Source of the DNA: Symsagittifera roscoffensis
Taxonomy: Eukaryota > Xenacoelomorpha > Acoela > Convolutidae
DNA length: 60,000 bases
Reading direction: 5' to 3'
NCBI RefSeq assembly: GCF_963678635.1
Contig: NC_087066.1
Coordinates: forward strand, 51,478,312-51,538,311
Part shown: positions 21,669 through 30,855 of the stretch, in pieces
How the letters are laid out: each line of letters starts with the position of its first letter
Position numbering within the stretch: position 1 is the stretch's first letter
Translations under genes and position numbers: made by a program
The notes under the pieces: generated by a model
Seen by the model: the letters and a program-made list of their open reading frames with translations, nothing else
The model's database searches: none
What the model was told of the DNA's origin: nothing

Positions 21669-23309
21669 CTAATTCTTCATACCGTTTTGAGCGTGATTAT
21701 CTACTTGTTCAACGCTTTTCTCTGGTGGAATCCGGTCTTCAGCGACATTATATTCTTCTTCATTACTCTTCACTGCAGTTGCTGGGCAAGTTCTGGTGTC
21801 TACTTTGGTACTTTCTGAACCAATGACTAACGGAATTTCTGTTCTGTTCTCGGGATGAGCGGCTGTGGTCAGCGTTTCTATACTGTCCGACTGACACTTC
21901 CGGACGCGAGTTGGATGGACACTGATCAACTGACCGCCATGTTTAACAACAATCTCGGATCCTAGTCGGTTCACAAGTGTGGCTGGGCCTCTCCATTGGT
22001 TTTCAGACCTTTTGTAAAACACTTGATCAGACGGTTGGACTTCTTCGCCGCTACGAACATTTGTTCTCAATGCTCTTTTGATACGGTTAGAGGACTCGCA
22101 CTCTATATAGGCTTGTCGAGACTTGTTGAGCAGGTTCAGATGTTCACGTGCGTACTCTGAGGTCGTCACGCATTCTAGAGCTGGATCTCTATCCTCAATT
22201 ACATTCGGCAAGTTTGGGGAGGACCCGAAAACCAGCTGAAAAGGAGTGAAACTTGACGCGTTAGACAGACAATTCTTGGCATGTACGGCAAATTGGAGAC
22301 ATAAATTATCGTCTGTGCTCTCACCAGATGATCTTGTTTTCCAGAAAGCTTCAGTAACAATCGCATTAAGCCTCTCAACAACCCCGTTAGACCAAGGGCT
22401 GTACGATGCACTCGAAATAACCCAGATGTTATAGCACTCAGTCATAGACAGAAACCTCTCGTTGTTGAATTCACCTCCTCGATCACTCATAAATGTTTCT
22501 GGTAGCCCAAATACGACGCACCAATTTCTCAAAACCGCACTTATGATGGTCTCAGGATTTTTGTTGTGAACTATACAGGCAACGCTGAAACGCGTAAAAA
22601 GATCTATAAGATGAAAATAATGCGTATTAGGCCCGAGCTCGCTCAATTTGTGCAAATCCATAGAAACCACCTGGTTGAACTTCACTGTAAGAGGCAAGGA
22701 ATCCGAAGGTTTTGGTTTAGCACGGCCAAACTTCTTGCAAGTTTCGCATTCATCAACTGCACTTTCCACATCAGACTGCAAAGTTGCGCTTTTGTAGCCA
22801 CTCTGCTTGAGTAGTTGCTCGAGCCGTTTTGCGGAGCAATGTCCGAACTGGCGGTGCATTTTCTTAAAATCTGACTGCTCAAACTCTGCCAAACAAACAT
22901 CTTCATAACCGGGATGTATGTTCAGAAGAAGATGGCCGGTTGACGTCCTCTTGAGGTCTAGTTTTTTGTCAGATTCTTGTATAGCAACAAACTTGCCATC
23001 AAAATTGAGCACGAACTTGGCAGATTTCATCGATTTGACACTCAGCAGTAAAGGCAACTCAACGTCAATGACATCACAACTCAAAAAACAAGAAAGTGAG
23101 TCAAATTTATCTGGCAAAAAGGCTTTGTATTTAGCGTTTTGACATGCTCCATCTCCAAAAACAATGCGACAACCAGTCTTTTTGTACACAACAGTGTCTG
23201 ATTGCGTCTTCGAAAGTTTAGATACGTACTGTTTGACCCACTGATCTCCCGCGACTGTTGTTGTACAGCTAGAGTCCAGAATTGCTGACTCATAGCATTC
23301 TCTCAGCAA
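21669..23309 (-). CDS. Copia protease and integrase (copy B)
   Basis: 546 codons counted from 23309. LDSSC (Asp12) is the aspartic protease active site. His152, His157, Cys188 and Cys191 form the integrase HHCC zinc site. Asp218, Asp276 and Glu312 form the catalytic triad, with exactly 35 residues between the second Asp and the Glu as in D,D(35)E integrases. The frame is +1 to gag and overlaps it by about 90 nt, open from roughly 23381. The first in-frame codon is not ATG, so it would need frameshifting from gag, or gag has lost or gained a base. It closes at a TAG well before the RT. Confidence 0.9.
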   Translation of the reverse strand: MLRECYESAILDSSCTTTVAGDQWVKQYVSKLSKTQSDTVVYKKTGCRIVFGDGACQNAKYKAFLPDKFDSLSCFLSCDVIDVELPLLLSVKSMKSAKFVLNFDGKFVAIQESDKKLDLKRTSTGHLLLNIHPGYEDVCLAEFEQSDFKKMHRQFGHCSAKRLEQLLKQSGYKSATLQSDVESAVDECETCKKFGRAKPKPSDSLPLTVKFNQVVSMDLHKLSELGPNTHYFHLIDLFTRFSVACIVHNKNPETIISAVLRNWCVVFGLPETFMSDRGGEFNNERFLSMTECYNIWVISSASYSPWSNGVVERLNAIVTEAFWKTRSSGESTDDNLCLQFAVHAKNCLSNASSFTPFQLVFGSSPNLPNVIEDRDPALECVTTSEYAREHLNLLNKSRQAYIECESSNRIKRALRTNVRSGEEVQPSDQVFYKRSENQWRGPATLVNRLGSEIVVKHGGQLISVHPTRVRKCQSDSIETLTTAAHPENRTEIPLVIGSESTKVDTRTCPATAVKSNEEEYNVAEDRIPPEKSVEQVDNHAQNGMKN

Positions 23310-24168
23310 CCTCCCGCAACGTGAGATATACTTGCGTGTCTGTACCTGAGTCGCAGCTTGAAGGAACGGTACTGGAGGCTATTGCGGGCATTGAAGCAAC
23401 ACTCTTTTCGGAATCTCTGTCCGGGCAGTTTCTGAACCAGTGATTTCTGGAACCACACTCTGTGCAGGTGGTAACTCTACCTTCTTTGTCAACAGGATTT
23501 CTACCTTTTTTCTGTACGCCTCTCAAAAAACTGTAACTGGCCTGTCCTCGACCTCGAAAACGACCGCGTCTCTGAAAACGATCAGATATCAACGCAGATT
23601 CTTCGTTTAGCTCTTCGTTCGCCACGAAAGCTGGTTCGTCTTGTAGCTGCACTCCCGAGGTGGAGGAGGAACTTACTGAGAAAATTCGTCGCAGTGACTT
23701 TTTCATAGTGTCAAAATTCAGCTCATTCGACGCGGAGAGAACCAGTTGGCGTTCATTGGAGGTTAAATTACAGGAATGGAGCAACTTGCACGCTAAAATA
23801 GAATCTGGTAATTCCATTTTGAACCGCTTCATTTTCGTGTATGCTCTCTCAAAATCGGCGATATGCTCAATAACGCTAACAGAGTACATAAGCAGTGTAC
23901 ATCTCGTAAGATTGGTCAACTGTTCTTTGCCAAATATACTGTCCAGTTTTTCCAATAAATCTTTCAAACCGTTCTCACTCTCTAGGGTTTCACCGCCCAC
24001 TTCCATAGCAACTTCGCGACGTCTGCCACTGAGGGATAGTGCCACAGCCAAACCCAACTTCTTAGCAGGTAGATCTGTTAGACGCTTCCAAATGTCAACC
24101 TCGTTTTTCCAAGCGTCATAAGGCATATCTGTTTCCCATGTCGGCGGGGTTTTGACGAAAGAGCTCAT
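23290..24168 (-). CDS. Copia Gag protein (copy B)
   Basis: 292-aa frame starting with ATG two bases after the primer binding site. Residues 10-160 have the copia Gag (UBN2-like) character: W..D...W, then LTR.TLLM...V.EHI..F and SLRRIF. A glycine/arginine stretch at 200-215 precedes a CCHC zinc knuckle, Cys235-x2-Cys238-x4-His243-x4-Cys248. It should form the particle and bind genomic RNA. It is intact in reading frame, which is notable given the broken pol. Confidence 0.92.
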   Translation of the reverse strand: MSSFVKTPPTWETDMPYDAWKNEVDIWKRLTDLPAKKLGLAVALSLSGRRREVAMEVGGETLESENGLKDLLEKLDSIFGKEQLTNLTRCTLLMYSVSVIEHIADFERAYTKMKRFKMELPDSILACKLLHSCNLTSNERQLVLSASNELNFDTMKKSLRRIFSVSSSSTSGVQLQDEPAFVANEELNEESALISDRFQRRGRFRGRGQASYSFLRGVQKKGRNPVDKEGRVTTCTECGSRNHWFRNCPDRDSEKSVASMPAIASSTVPSSCDSGTDTQVYLTLREVAERML

Positions 24169-24170
24169 TT

Positions 24171-24183
24171 TCTCCTGCTACCA
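24171..24183 (-). promoter_or_regulatory. Copia primer binding site (initiator tRNA-Met-like)
   Basis: Minus strand TGGTAGCAGGAGA directly follows the 5' LTR. The first nine bases equal the complement of the 3' end of animal initiator tRNA-Met as I know it; the next four match less well. Confidence 0.75.
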
Positions 24184-24282
24184 TAAGAAAAAGATGGATA
24201 AAAATAGTCGTTTATTACAAAACCCCGCGACACATGACAATCTTAAACACATGACAATTAAGCACATTACAATACATTAACA
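24184..24282 (-). repeat. 5' LTR of copia copy B
   Basis: 99 bp on the minus strand, TGTTAATG ... TTTCTTA. The 3' terminal dinucleotide is TA and not the usual CA. Confidence 0.9.
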
Positions 24283-24600
24283 CTTCCGTGCAGTTCACAG
24301 AATCATCAACCCAGATGCTGATGTCAAAGTCGTCGAGTGAGTGTAACACGTACATCGCTTCTGCTTTTCAGTCTCGTCCGACAGACCCTTCGAATACTCT
24401 GCCGTGGCGTCATTAACAAAAAAACTCCAACGGGGCTCTAACCATGGTTCTGGTCTGTCAAGGAGTTCTCTGGGAAAGTCATCAAAGATATTCCCAAGTT
24501 CCTGTTCCGTCGCAATTCTTTTCCAGGAGCCTCGAAACCCTCTTGCAGTATCTGGAGCTGCGTTCAACTCTGAACCATTCCTCACAGAAAACTCGCGCAC
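24283..24600 (-). pseudogene. Coding-like relic upstream of copia
   Basis: 101-codon minus frame (24600-24295) with protein-like composition (PRELLDRPEPWLEPRW, WSFFVNDATAEYS), followed after a likely frame change by a stretch reading IWVDDSVNCT up to the copia target site. I do not recognise the family. The same reading carries on past the insertion at 19776. It is either a decayed host exon or an older mobile element that copia hit. Confidence 0.4.
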
Positions 24601-24895
24601 TTCAATTCTCTTTTTCTAGGGGGGTGGTACTGGTGGCTGATAAAACGGGGGCAGTAATAGACATTACGTTGAGGCAGGCGCCTGAGTTTTGCTCTCGTGA
24701 GGCCACTACATCTCTGGTTTATAAACATTCCACAACACGTGCACTACAACGAGTAACAATTTAATCCAACTTCTGCACTAAAAATCCACAAGGCCATCTC
24801 GCTGCGGAAACGATTGGTGCTATGTTCACGGAGTTGTTTCGTTCTCAAATTCTTTCCCTAACTTCTCCACTGCAGCAGCGGAGGATTGAACTTAT

Positions 24896-25286
24896 TGAGT
24901 TATGTACGTGTTACTGTACTCATAGAGTAATTTCAGATAAGGTACACCGTCTCTTCGTCACGCTATCTTATTTTCGGCCGGATAGATTCGTGCAACGTCT
25001 TAGTCTAATACCAATCTTAATCTTACTCTTATATCTCCTAGTCTCAATAGATCTAGTGTATACTGGTATTTACGAGTTAGTTCTTGGAGTTTATCCAGAA
25101 GGAGAACAACTGTAGTCTGAGATTTATTCAAATAGGTCTGGTGCTGAAACTACAAGTAGTTTCAGCACTTTACTAATAAGTGTCAACGTTAGTGATGGAA
25201 TATGATTGGTTAGTAGTAATATTTTATAGAGATTATTTTATCAATAATGTAATTGGTTTTTAAATACTAGTTTAGAACTGGTTCCA
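24896..25286 (-). repeat. 3' LTR of gag-only element
   Basis: 391 bp. It contains about 37 bp (around cgctatcttattttcggccg) that the 5' LTR lacks, and otherwise matches with few substitutions. A 13-bp-stem hairpin lies at 25141-25168. Overlapping plus-strand frames are chance. Confidence 0.85.
25141..25168. other. Hairpin in LTR
   Basis: gtgctgaaactac, aa, gtagtttcagcac: perfect 13-bp stem with a 2-nt spacer. The same hairpin is at 30705-30732, and altered but still paired forms lie at 48849-48876 and 54704-54731. Confidence 0.85.
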
Positions 25287-25297
25287 CCCTTCCGGGG
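25287..25297 (-). promoter_or_regulatory. Polypurine tract of gag-only element
   Basis: Minus strand ccccggaaggg abuts the 3' LTR start TGGAACC. Purine-rich and in the expected place. Confidence 0.6.
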
Positions 25298-25988
25298 TTT
25301 GGAGAGTCCTTAGTTTTTAATTGTTTATTGTAGTGAAGGACGGGTGAAGTAGTTTCCTTTTTGAAGTTTATGCAGTGACTTTTTGAAGATATAAGAGATG
25401 TAGTTCTTCTAGAGAGAAGACGGTTGTTCATTCGGGTTCCAATTGTGGGTCTCGTTTGATCGTGGTTTGACTTGGGTGATTGTGTCAAGACTTCAGATCG
25501 ATGCAATGATGTGTTGATTTCGTTAAGCTTAGAGCGAGACTACGTGCAAGATGAAAATTGACTTTTCCGTGTGAAGTACCAACTGACTAGGATCGGTATG
25601 TGAGGTCAACATCGAGTTGGCTATTGTTCTGTTTCATTGGTTTTCCTTTGCTGTGATGTTGGGTCCATACTTAAAATCCTTTGAGGGTAGTGACTAGGGC
25701 AACAAACCTAATAGATTTGCCATTCCAGAATTGGAATGTAATCGAGTTGTCATCTTCCTCTGCTGCTCGTTCCGTTGGCTCTAAGAAGTCTTTTACATCA
25801 AATTGCATTTATATGTTTACATCTTGTTAGTGAAGTCAGTTTTAATTATGATTTGTTATCAGTTATTTTCGCAAAAGCGTTTTTATTTTAGTTCAGTTAT
25901 TTCAAAGAGTCACTCACACTAGAGCAACTATAATCTAAAATAGAGTGTGTGTCACAAAGCGTGGTTGTAGCACGGTGGGTTAGGCCGG

Positions 25989-27500
25989 CTATAGAGCATA
26001 CTCAGGGCGTCCCTTTTTATCGGGCGTTTTTGTCTTTTTGTTTTGGTTGTGTCCCTTTCTCATATATTGGTATAAAGATTTATTTGGTTCTCTACGTTTT
26101 TGTGGTTTGTTTTGATTATCCTGTTGTTTTTGTCTGCATTCATCAATGCTATGTCCATATTTGCACCATTTTAGTAATTGCACCATTTTTGAATGATGGT
26201 TTACCTTTGAAATTTGGGTTTTTCTTGTAGATATTTAATATTTGAGTGATTTTTTCTGCTAATCATTATAAGAGTCATGAATGTTATTTATTTGTGAAGT
26301 TGTTGTCTGAATGTTGTTTACATTTTGTAGTTTTAGATTTTCTGTTTCTTCTAATTTCATAGTGATTTCAGCTTGTTCTAGTTTATCTACTAATTTTCGA
26401 AAATTTATATCGGGTTCTCGAATTGAAGATGGATGTGATGCTCTTTTTTATTGCAATTTTACGTAGTTGTAGTGTTAGAGTCATCATTAAAACTTCTGTC
26501 ATTTTCATGTTTTTGTAATCATGCGTATTGAGAGAATATGCTTTTCGTACTAATGTTTCAATTCCATCTGCGAGTTGTTTGATTGTTTCGTTGGGGAATC
26601 TACGAGTTTCATTGCTTAAGACTCTTTGATGTTGTTTATTTTTTTTCAGAGTTGAACATTTTTGAAAATTTTTGTGCGAATCTTTTCCAGTCTGATTTAA
26701 TATCTATAGGTAAAACTGAAAACTATTTTTGGGCTGCGCCATCAATTGTGGCTTGGATTAGAGCGGTACGTCTATGTATCCAATTTTGATAGAGTGGTGT
26801 TTTTATTGGTTCAGGTCCTATATTTGAAATCAAATGAGCTGTGACTGCATTAAATAGTGTTGACTGAGTGATCAGGGTCTGTTCCTGTGAATAGCATTAA
26901 TAGATTATTTGAAGATATAGATGATCCACCCTTAAGGTTTGGATTCATAGTCATTTACAGTGACTCTGCGGTATTTGGTATTTGAGAAAAATTTGTCAGT
27001 TGTCTTTGTGATTTCATGTTGTTGTAGATAATATTGTAAAGGAATTTCATTTTGCGTTTGATTTGGTTGGTTGTTTTCTGTAGTCATAGGATTTTGTGAT
27101 TGAAAATTATTTTTGTGTGATGATGAATATTATTTTGGAGGAAGAGGTTGTCTTGATTGTCGTGTTTGTTCACTTCTTGTATAAGGCTCAAAAATATCTG
27201 GTTGATAAATAGGATCTGGTTGATCAAACTTCCAATTGTTGTCTGGTGGATTATTAAAAAAACGTTGTTGGTTTTGGTTAAAATAGTCTTCATCTTCTAA
27301 ATAGTGTTGTTGATTTCTCGTGAATTGCTTATTGGTTATATTTTTATTTTGTTGAAAAATGTAAATTTTTTCGCTACGGTCTGTTGTAGGTCGTTGTTGA
27401 TCATTAAAGAAAACTGAGTGAGGGGCGTGTTGTGGTATCTGTTGATTGTGGGATTGTTTTTGTGGCTGATTTTGTTCGTTGCTATAGGAGGGTTTTGTTA
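25989..27500 (-). pseudogene. Gag capsid and zinc knuckle of LTR element, degenerate
   Basis: Minus-strand reading shows a Gln/Asn-rich stretch (27500-27100), a capsid-like segment (about 26890-26350; NWIHRRTALIQATIDGAAQK, SDWKRFAQKFSKMF, LVDKLEQAEITMKLEE) and a C-terminal region at 26186-25989 with WCKYGHSIDECRQ, a CCHC knuckle that has lost its first Cys, and YQYMRKGHNQN as a possible second, ruined knuckle. Several stops and shifts interrupt it. It would form the particle and bind RNA. Downstream to the LTR (25988-25300) nothing resembles pol. Confidence 0.75.
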
Positions 27501-27549
27501 TTTGTTTTTTTTTGTAGAAAAAAATCGTAATTATGATCTGAAAACTTAT

Positions 27550-29400
27550 TTCTATTCGAAGGTTTTCGTTTATTTTGTTTGTCGTGGTTTCGTTATTGTA
27601 CTATGGTTTGGTAGTCCATTTGTGAATTTTTTGGAACTACAGATCGTTTTACTGTTGATTGGATAGTTGTCTGTGGAAATGGAGTGTTTTTATTATGTGG
27701 CGTAGTGAGTGTACGATGGATGGGAGAAATACTTTGTTGCGTTGTTGTAGGCATTGTTTCAACAGTTTTCTTCGTTGATAAAGTGTGATGGGGTTTAAAT
27801 ATCCTGTTGTGTGAGATTTCTTGTTCCGTTAAGGTTTTCTTGTGTGTTAATGAATATGGAATTTAAACTATAATTTTCTGTTCTATCAGTGAACAATTGC
27901 GTTATAATTTTAAGGTGTTGCATGTTGCATCAATAGTAAGTGGAATAAATCGTACATAATTTTTATGTACAGAAAAAGTTGTGATTGCTGCACTTGATGT
28001 ATCGGATGGTATATTAATAAATGAGGCATGAGACCATTTGGGGTCCCAAATATAATCTGTTTGATCGGCTAGTCTGGCTTCATTGTTTGAATTTTGCGGT
28101 CGAAATTATTTTCTTGATGTTCAAATGAAATCTATATTGCGAAAATAATCGATTATGAACCATGCTAATGTTCGTTGTAAGTCATATTTCACATTTTTTG
28201 ATATGTCAGTATTAGTGAGGTTTTCACGGATTGTATCTAAAAATTTTGAGACAGATAAATTTCTTGAAGTGTCGGGAAGTTTGAAGTAATGAATCGTTAT
28301 GTGTTTATTTTAATTCTAATATAGATACAAAGCTATAAATAAAAGAGAAAACATCTATTGTAAAGATTCTATTCGTGAATTTGGTTGTTTTATATTTTTT
28401 ATTTATTCTGTAAAAACTTTTGAAAATTCTTTATCTATGACATCTGTTTGCACTTGGTGGGGGTTCTGGTTTGGTTGTGGTATAATTTCAATTGTGAATA
28501 TTCTGTAGTGTGAGGTGATATTACATATGCTTTTAATAAAATGATCAAGAATTTGTCTTTTTATACTTATTTCGGGAAATTCCTGTTTGCATAGGCTATT
28601 TCCTTTTTCGAATAAAATTGTGACAAAATGGTACTTTCCGCGAGCGGGATCACTATGGGAGCGAGCGGGATCGCGATGGATAACAAAGGGAAGTATTGAG
28701 TCATCGTCAATCGAAATTTTCGTCGTATTCAATCTTTTTATGTATCTTAGAACTGTTAATGTGTAACTTTCATTGTGTCTTATTGGCTGATTCCAATTGT
28801 ATAGTCGTACCGGCTTATTAATATATGATTTTTTATTCTGCGTTTGCTTTTAATTGATAATGGTGATGTAGATTCTGAGTCAGAAAAATATTTTTGATGA
28901 TCTGTTGGGTGACTGTTATGCATGGATTTTTTTAGATTTTCAAGTTTTTGTATTGTTGTTGTTTCTGATTCTGAAAATGGGTGGCGTGTTTTTGAAAATC
29001 TTTTTTTAATAATTCGTTTTTGTTTTGCTATTATTGTCTTTTTTTGTATTTGTCTTTTTGATCTGATAGATTCTATTTTTTGTTTGTGCGGTGTAATTAC
29101 AACATCGTATCTTTCGTTTCCAATTAAATATGTTTAATATAATTGTTTGTTACTGCCTAAATTGTCTCGACATAAGGTTAAGGATGATGGATCCAATATT
29201 CGGAGGTTCGAGTTTTTATGTCTTAAAATGTTAGTTCTTACGGTTTTGTGTGGTTATTTTAACTTGGGGCATAGATTGTCGTGGTTGACGGTTTGGAGAG
29301 AGATTATATCAATTCGTTTAGAAAGATTTTTTACTTTCTCGTGACTAGGTTTTAATATAACATAAACTTACTTAATCTTGCCTAGGTGTTTGATTTGTGA
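27550..29400 (-). pseudogene. Long N-terminal extension of the gag-like region
   Basis: Upstream of the capsid, the minus strand keeps protein-like frames for about 1.8 kb. One (about 29130-28800) is strongly basic (SKRQIQKKTIIAKQKRIIKK). The next (28732-28403, 109 aa) contains GKYHFVTILFEKGN and ends in FSKVFTE. Another (about 28290-27900) contains SKFLDTIRENLTNTDISKN. Frameshifts separate them. I recognise no family. The basic part could be a matrix- or nucleic-acid-binding region. Confidence 0.5.
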
Positions 29401-30052
29401 TCAAGGGTTGGAGAAAGTTAATCAATCCACAAGGTTCAGGTATAATTAGAACCAAAGTAAATCGTTTGGTACTATTTTAGAACATACTAATTTTTTCAAG
29501 GTTTTAGCCTGGGTCATCTAAGAGGAAGGAATTCAAGTGAAGGACGAGTAATCAATGTTCTTCACTGTTTATCCTCATTAAAATGGTTAGTTTTCAAAAA
29601 TTTCTATTAGTCTTGGGTTTTTATAAGGGTTGGGGAGTGTTTCGACGTTTGAGGTCGTCAGACACCTTGAATGATAAGGTGGGGAGAACAAAGTTGTTCC
29701 GTTTGATCAATGGGAGGCCTTGATGATCAGATAATTTAGTTCAAATAAAATATAATTTAAGTTAAGTTAAAGATCCAAGGGAAGCCTTGACGTTATTTTT
29801 TTAAGTTGAAAGTGATTTATTAAAAAGCAAGGATAAGCCTTGATAAGTTTTACATTAAATTTTTAAGTTAAGGTTTTAGGTGATGAAGCTGGGATGAAGA
29901 AAAAAATTAATTCTTGAGAAGCAAGAATTTTGTATTTGATTTAGTAAAACTAACGATAATATTTTCTAACTAATTTTAGTAATTATATATTCAATAAGTT
30001 ATTTATTTTATAAAAGTTTTCAAATTAATTTACTGCAGATTTGGAAAGGAAA

Positions 30053-30382
30053 TCACTTGTGCATCTTTTTATCAGTCGTTATTAATGTATATTTTAGGCT
30101 ATAAAGCACCAAGTAAGATTTTGAAGAGGTATTCTTCAAATCATTTTTTATGTATATACATGAAAATCTAAATAAACTGCATAAAGTATTCTGAATACAA
30201 ATACTTGTTGCGGTTTTCGTCGTACTATCATGTAGTAGATCGGTTCGTCGTTTTTGATCGTTGTTCACGCCGTGATCTCGGTCTTCGTGGAATACCTGGT
30301 ATTTCTTGTATTTTTTGAAAATTTGGCATAGATTCATTGAGACGTAAAGACATTCTATTAAATTGTCTATTCCATCTAACAT
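30053..30382 (-). other. Leader frame downstream of the primer binding site
   Basis: A 109-codon minus frame in the leader between primer site and gag-like region. No domain is visible; Lys- and Asn-rich composition follows the AT richness. Probably untranslated leader. A 31-33-bp direct repeat (attctaattatctaaatc...) lies just before it at 30401-30465. Confidence 0.3.
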
Positions 30383-30469
30383 TTTGCAATAGTCTATTTC
30401 TAATTCTAATTATCTAAATCTAGGTTAGTTAAGATTCTAATTATCTAAATCTAGGTTAGTTAAGGTCTT

Positions 30470-30492
30470 GTTCGATACTTTTGGTCGCACCA
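30470..30492 (-). promoter_or_regulatory. Primer binding site of gag-only element
   Basis: Two bases after the 5' LTR the minus strand reads TGGTGCGACCAAAAGTATCG and on. Its complement ends in CCA and includes a T-loop-like gttcgata, as expected for the 3' end of a tRNA over about 23 nt. I cannot name the tRNA. Confidence 0.65.
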
Positions 30493-30494
30493 GA

Positions 30495-30851
30495 TGAGTT
30501 ATGTACAAGGTACTGTACTCATAGAGTAATTTCAGATATGGTACACCGTCTGTTCGTCACTCCTTAGTCTAATGCCAATCTTTATCTTACTCTTATATCT
30601 CCTAGTCTCAATAGATCTAGTGTATGCTGGTATTTACGAGTTGGTTCTTGGAGTTTATCCAGAAGGAGAACAACTGTAGTCTGAGATTTATTCAAATTGT
30701 TCTGGTGCTGAAACTACAAGTAGTTTCAGCACTTTACAAATAAGTGTCAATGTTAGTGATGGAATATGATTGGTTAGTTAGTAATATTTTATAGAGATTA
30801 TTTTATCAATAATATAATTGGTTTATAAATACTAGTTTAGAACTGGTTCCA
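30495..30851 (-). repeat. 5' LTR of gag-only element
   Basis: 357 bp, same ends as the other LTR, with the hairpin at 30705-30732. It is shorter by an internal deletion near 30555. Confidence 0.85.
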
Positions 30852-30855
30852 TTAT

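Larger units (their letters stand above)
16387..22237. repeat. Second copy of the 6.08-kb tandem duplication
   Basis: Repeats 10303-16386. The offset is 6083 bp at the start, then ~5855 and finally 5847 after small deletions (228 bp in the PLE, 8 bp near 18548). Identity by eye is about 98-99%. It contains PLE copy 3, the second inverted-repeat element and copia copy B. Confidence 0.9.
19777..24282 (-). mobile_element. Complete Ty1/copia retrotransposon, copy B (4506 bp)
   Basis: Minus-strand element with two 99-bp LTRs (24184-24282 and 19777-19875), a tRNA-Met-like primer site next to the 5' LTR, a purine tract before the 3' LTR, and target repeats cttc at 19773-19776 and 24283-24286. Domain order gag, protease, integrase, RT, RNase H is the copia order. 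Lesions: gag and pol lie in different frames, one stop ends the integrase frame (21669), and shifts lie before the RT, after VHVDD and before RNase H. Probably immobile. The short LTRs resemble the compact copia lineages of invertebrates, but I cannot place it to clade. Confidence 0.92.
24896..30851 (-). mobile_element. LTR retrotransposon with gag-like region but no pol (5956 bp)
   Basis: Two LTRs (24896-25286 and 30495-30851) start TGG..., end ...CTCA on the minus strand and are flanked by ttat target repeats (24892-24895, 30852-30855). A primer site follows the 5' LTR and a purine tract precedes the 3' LTR. The internal 5.2 kb reads on the minus strand as a long decayed gag-like polyprotein (about 29.4-26.0 kb). 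No protease, RT or integrase motif was found in either strand. It therefore looks non-autonomous, relying on another element. It may be gypsy/BEL-related, but without pol this is a guess. Confidence 0.8.

Noticed and set aside
24822-25115. 97-aa plus-strand frame across the LTR start
   Set aside because: It crosses the boundary of an LTR insertion and runs antisense to the element; no domain.
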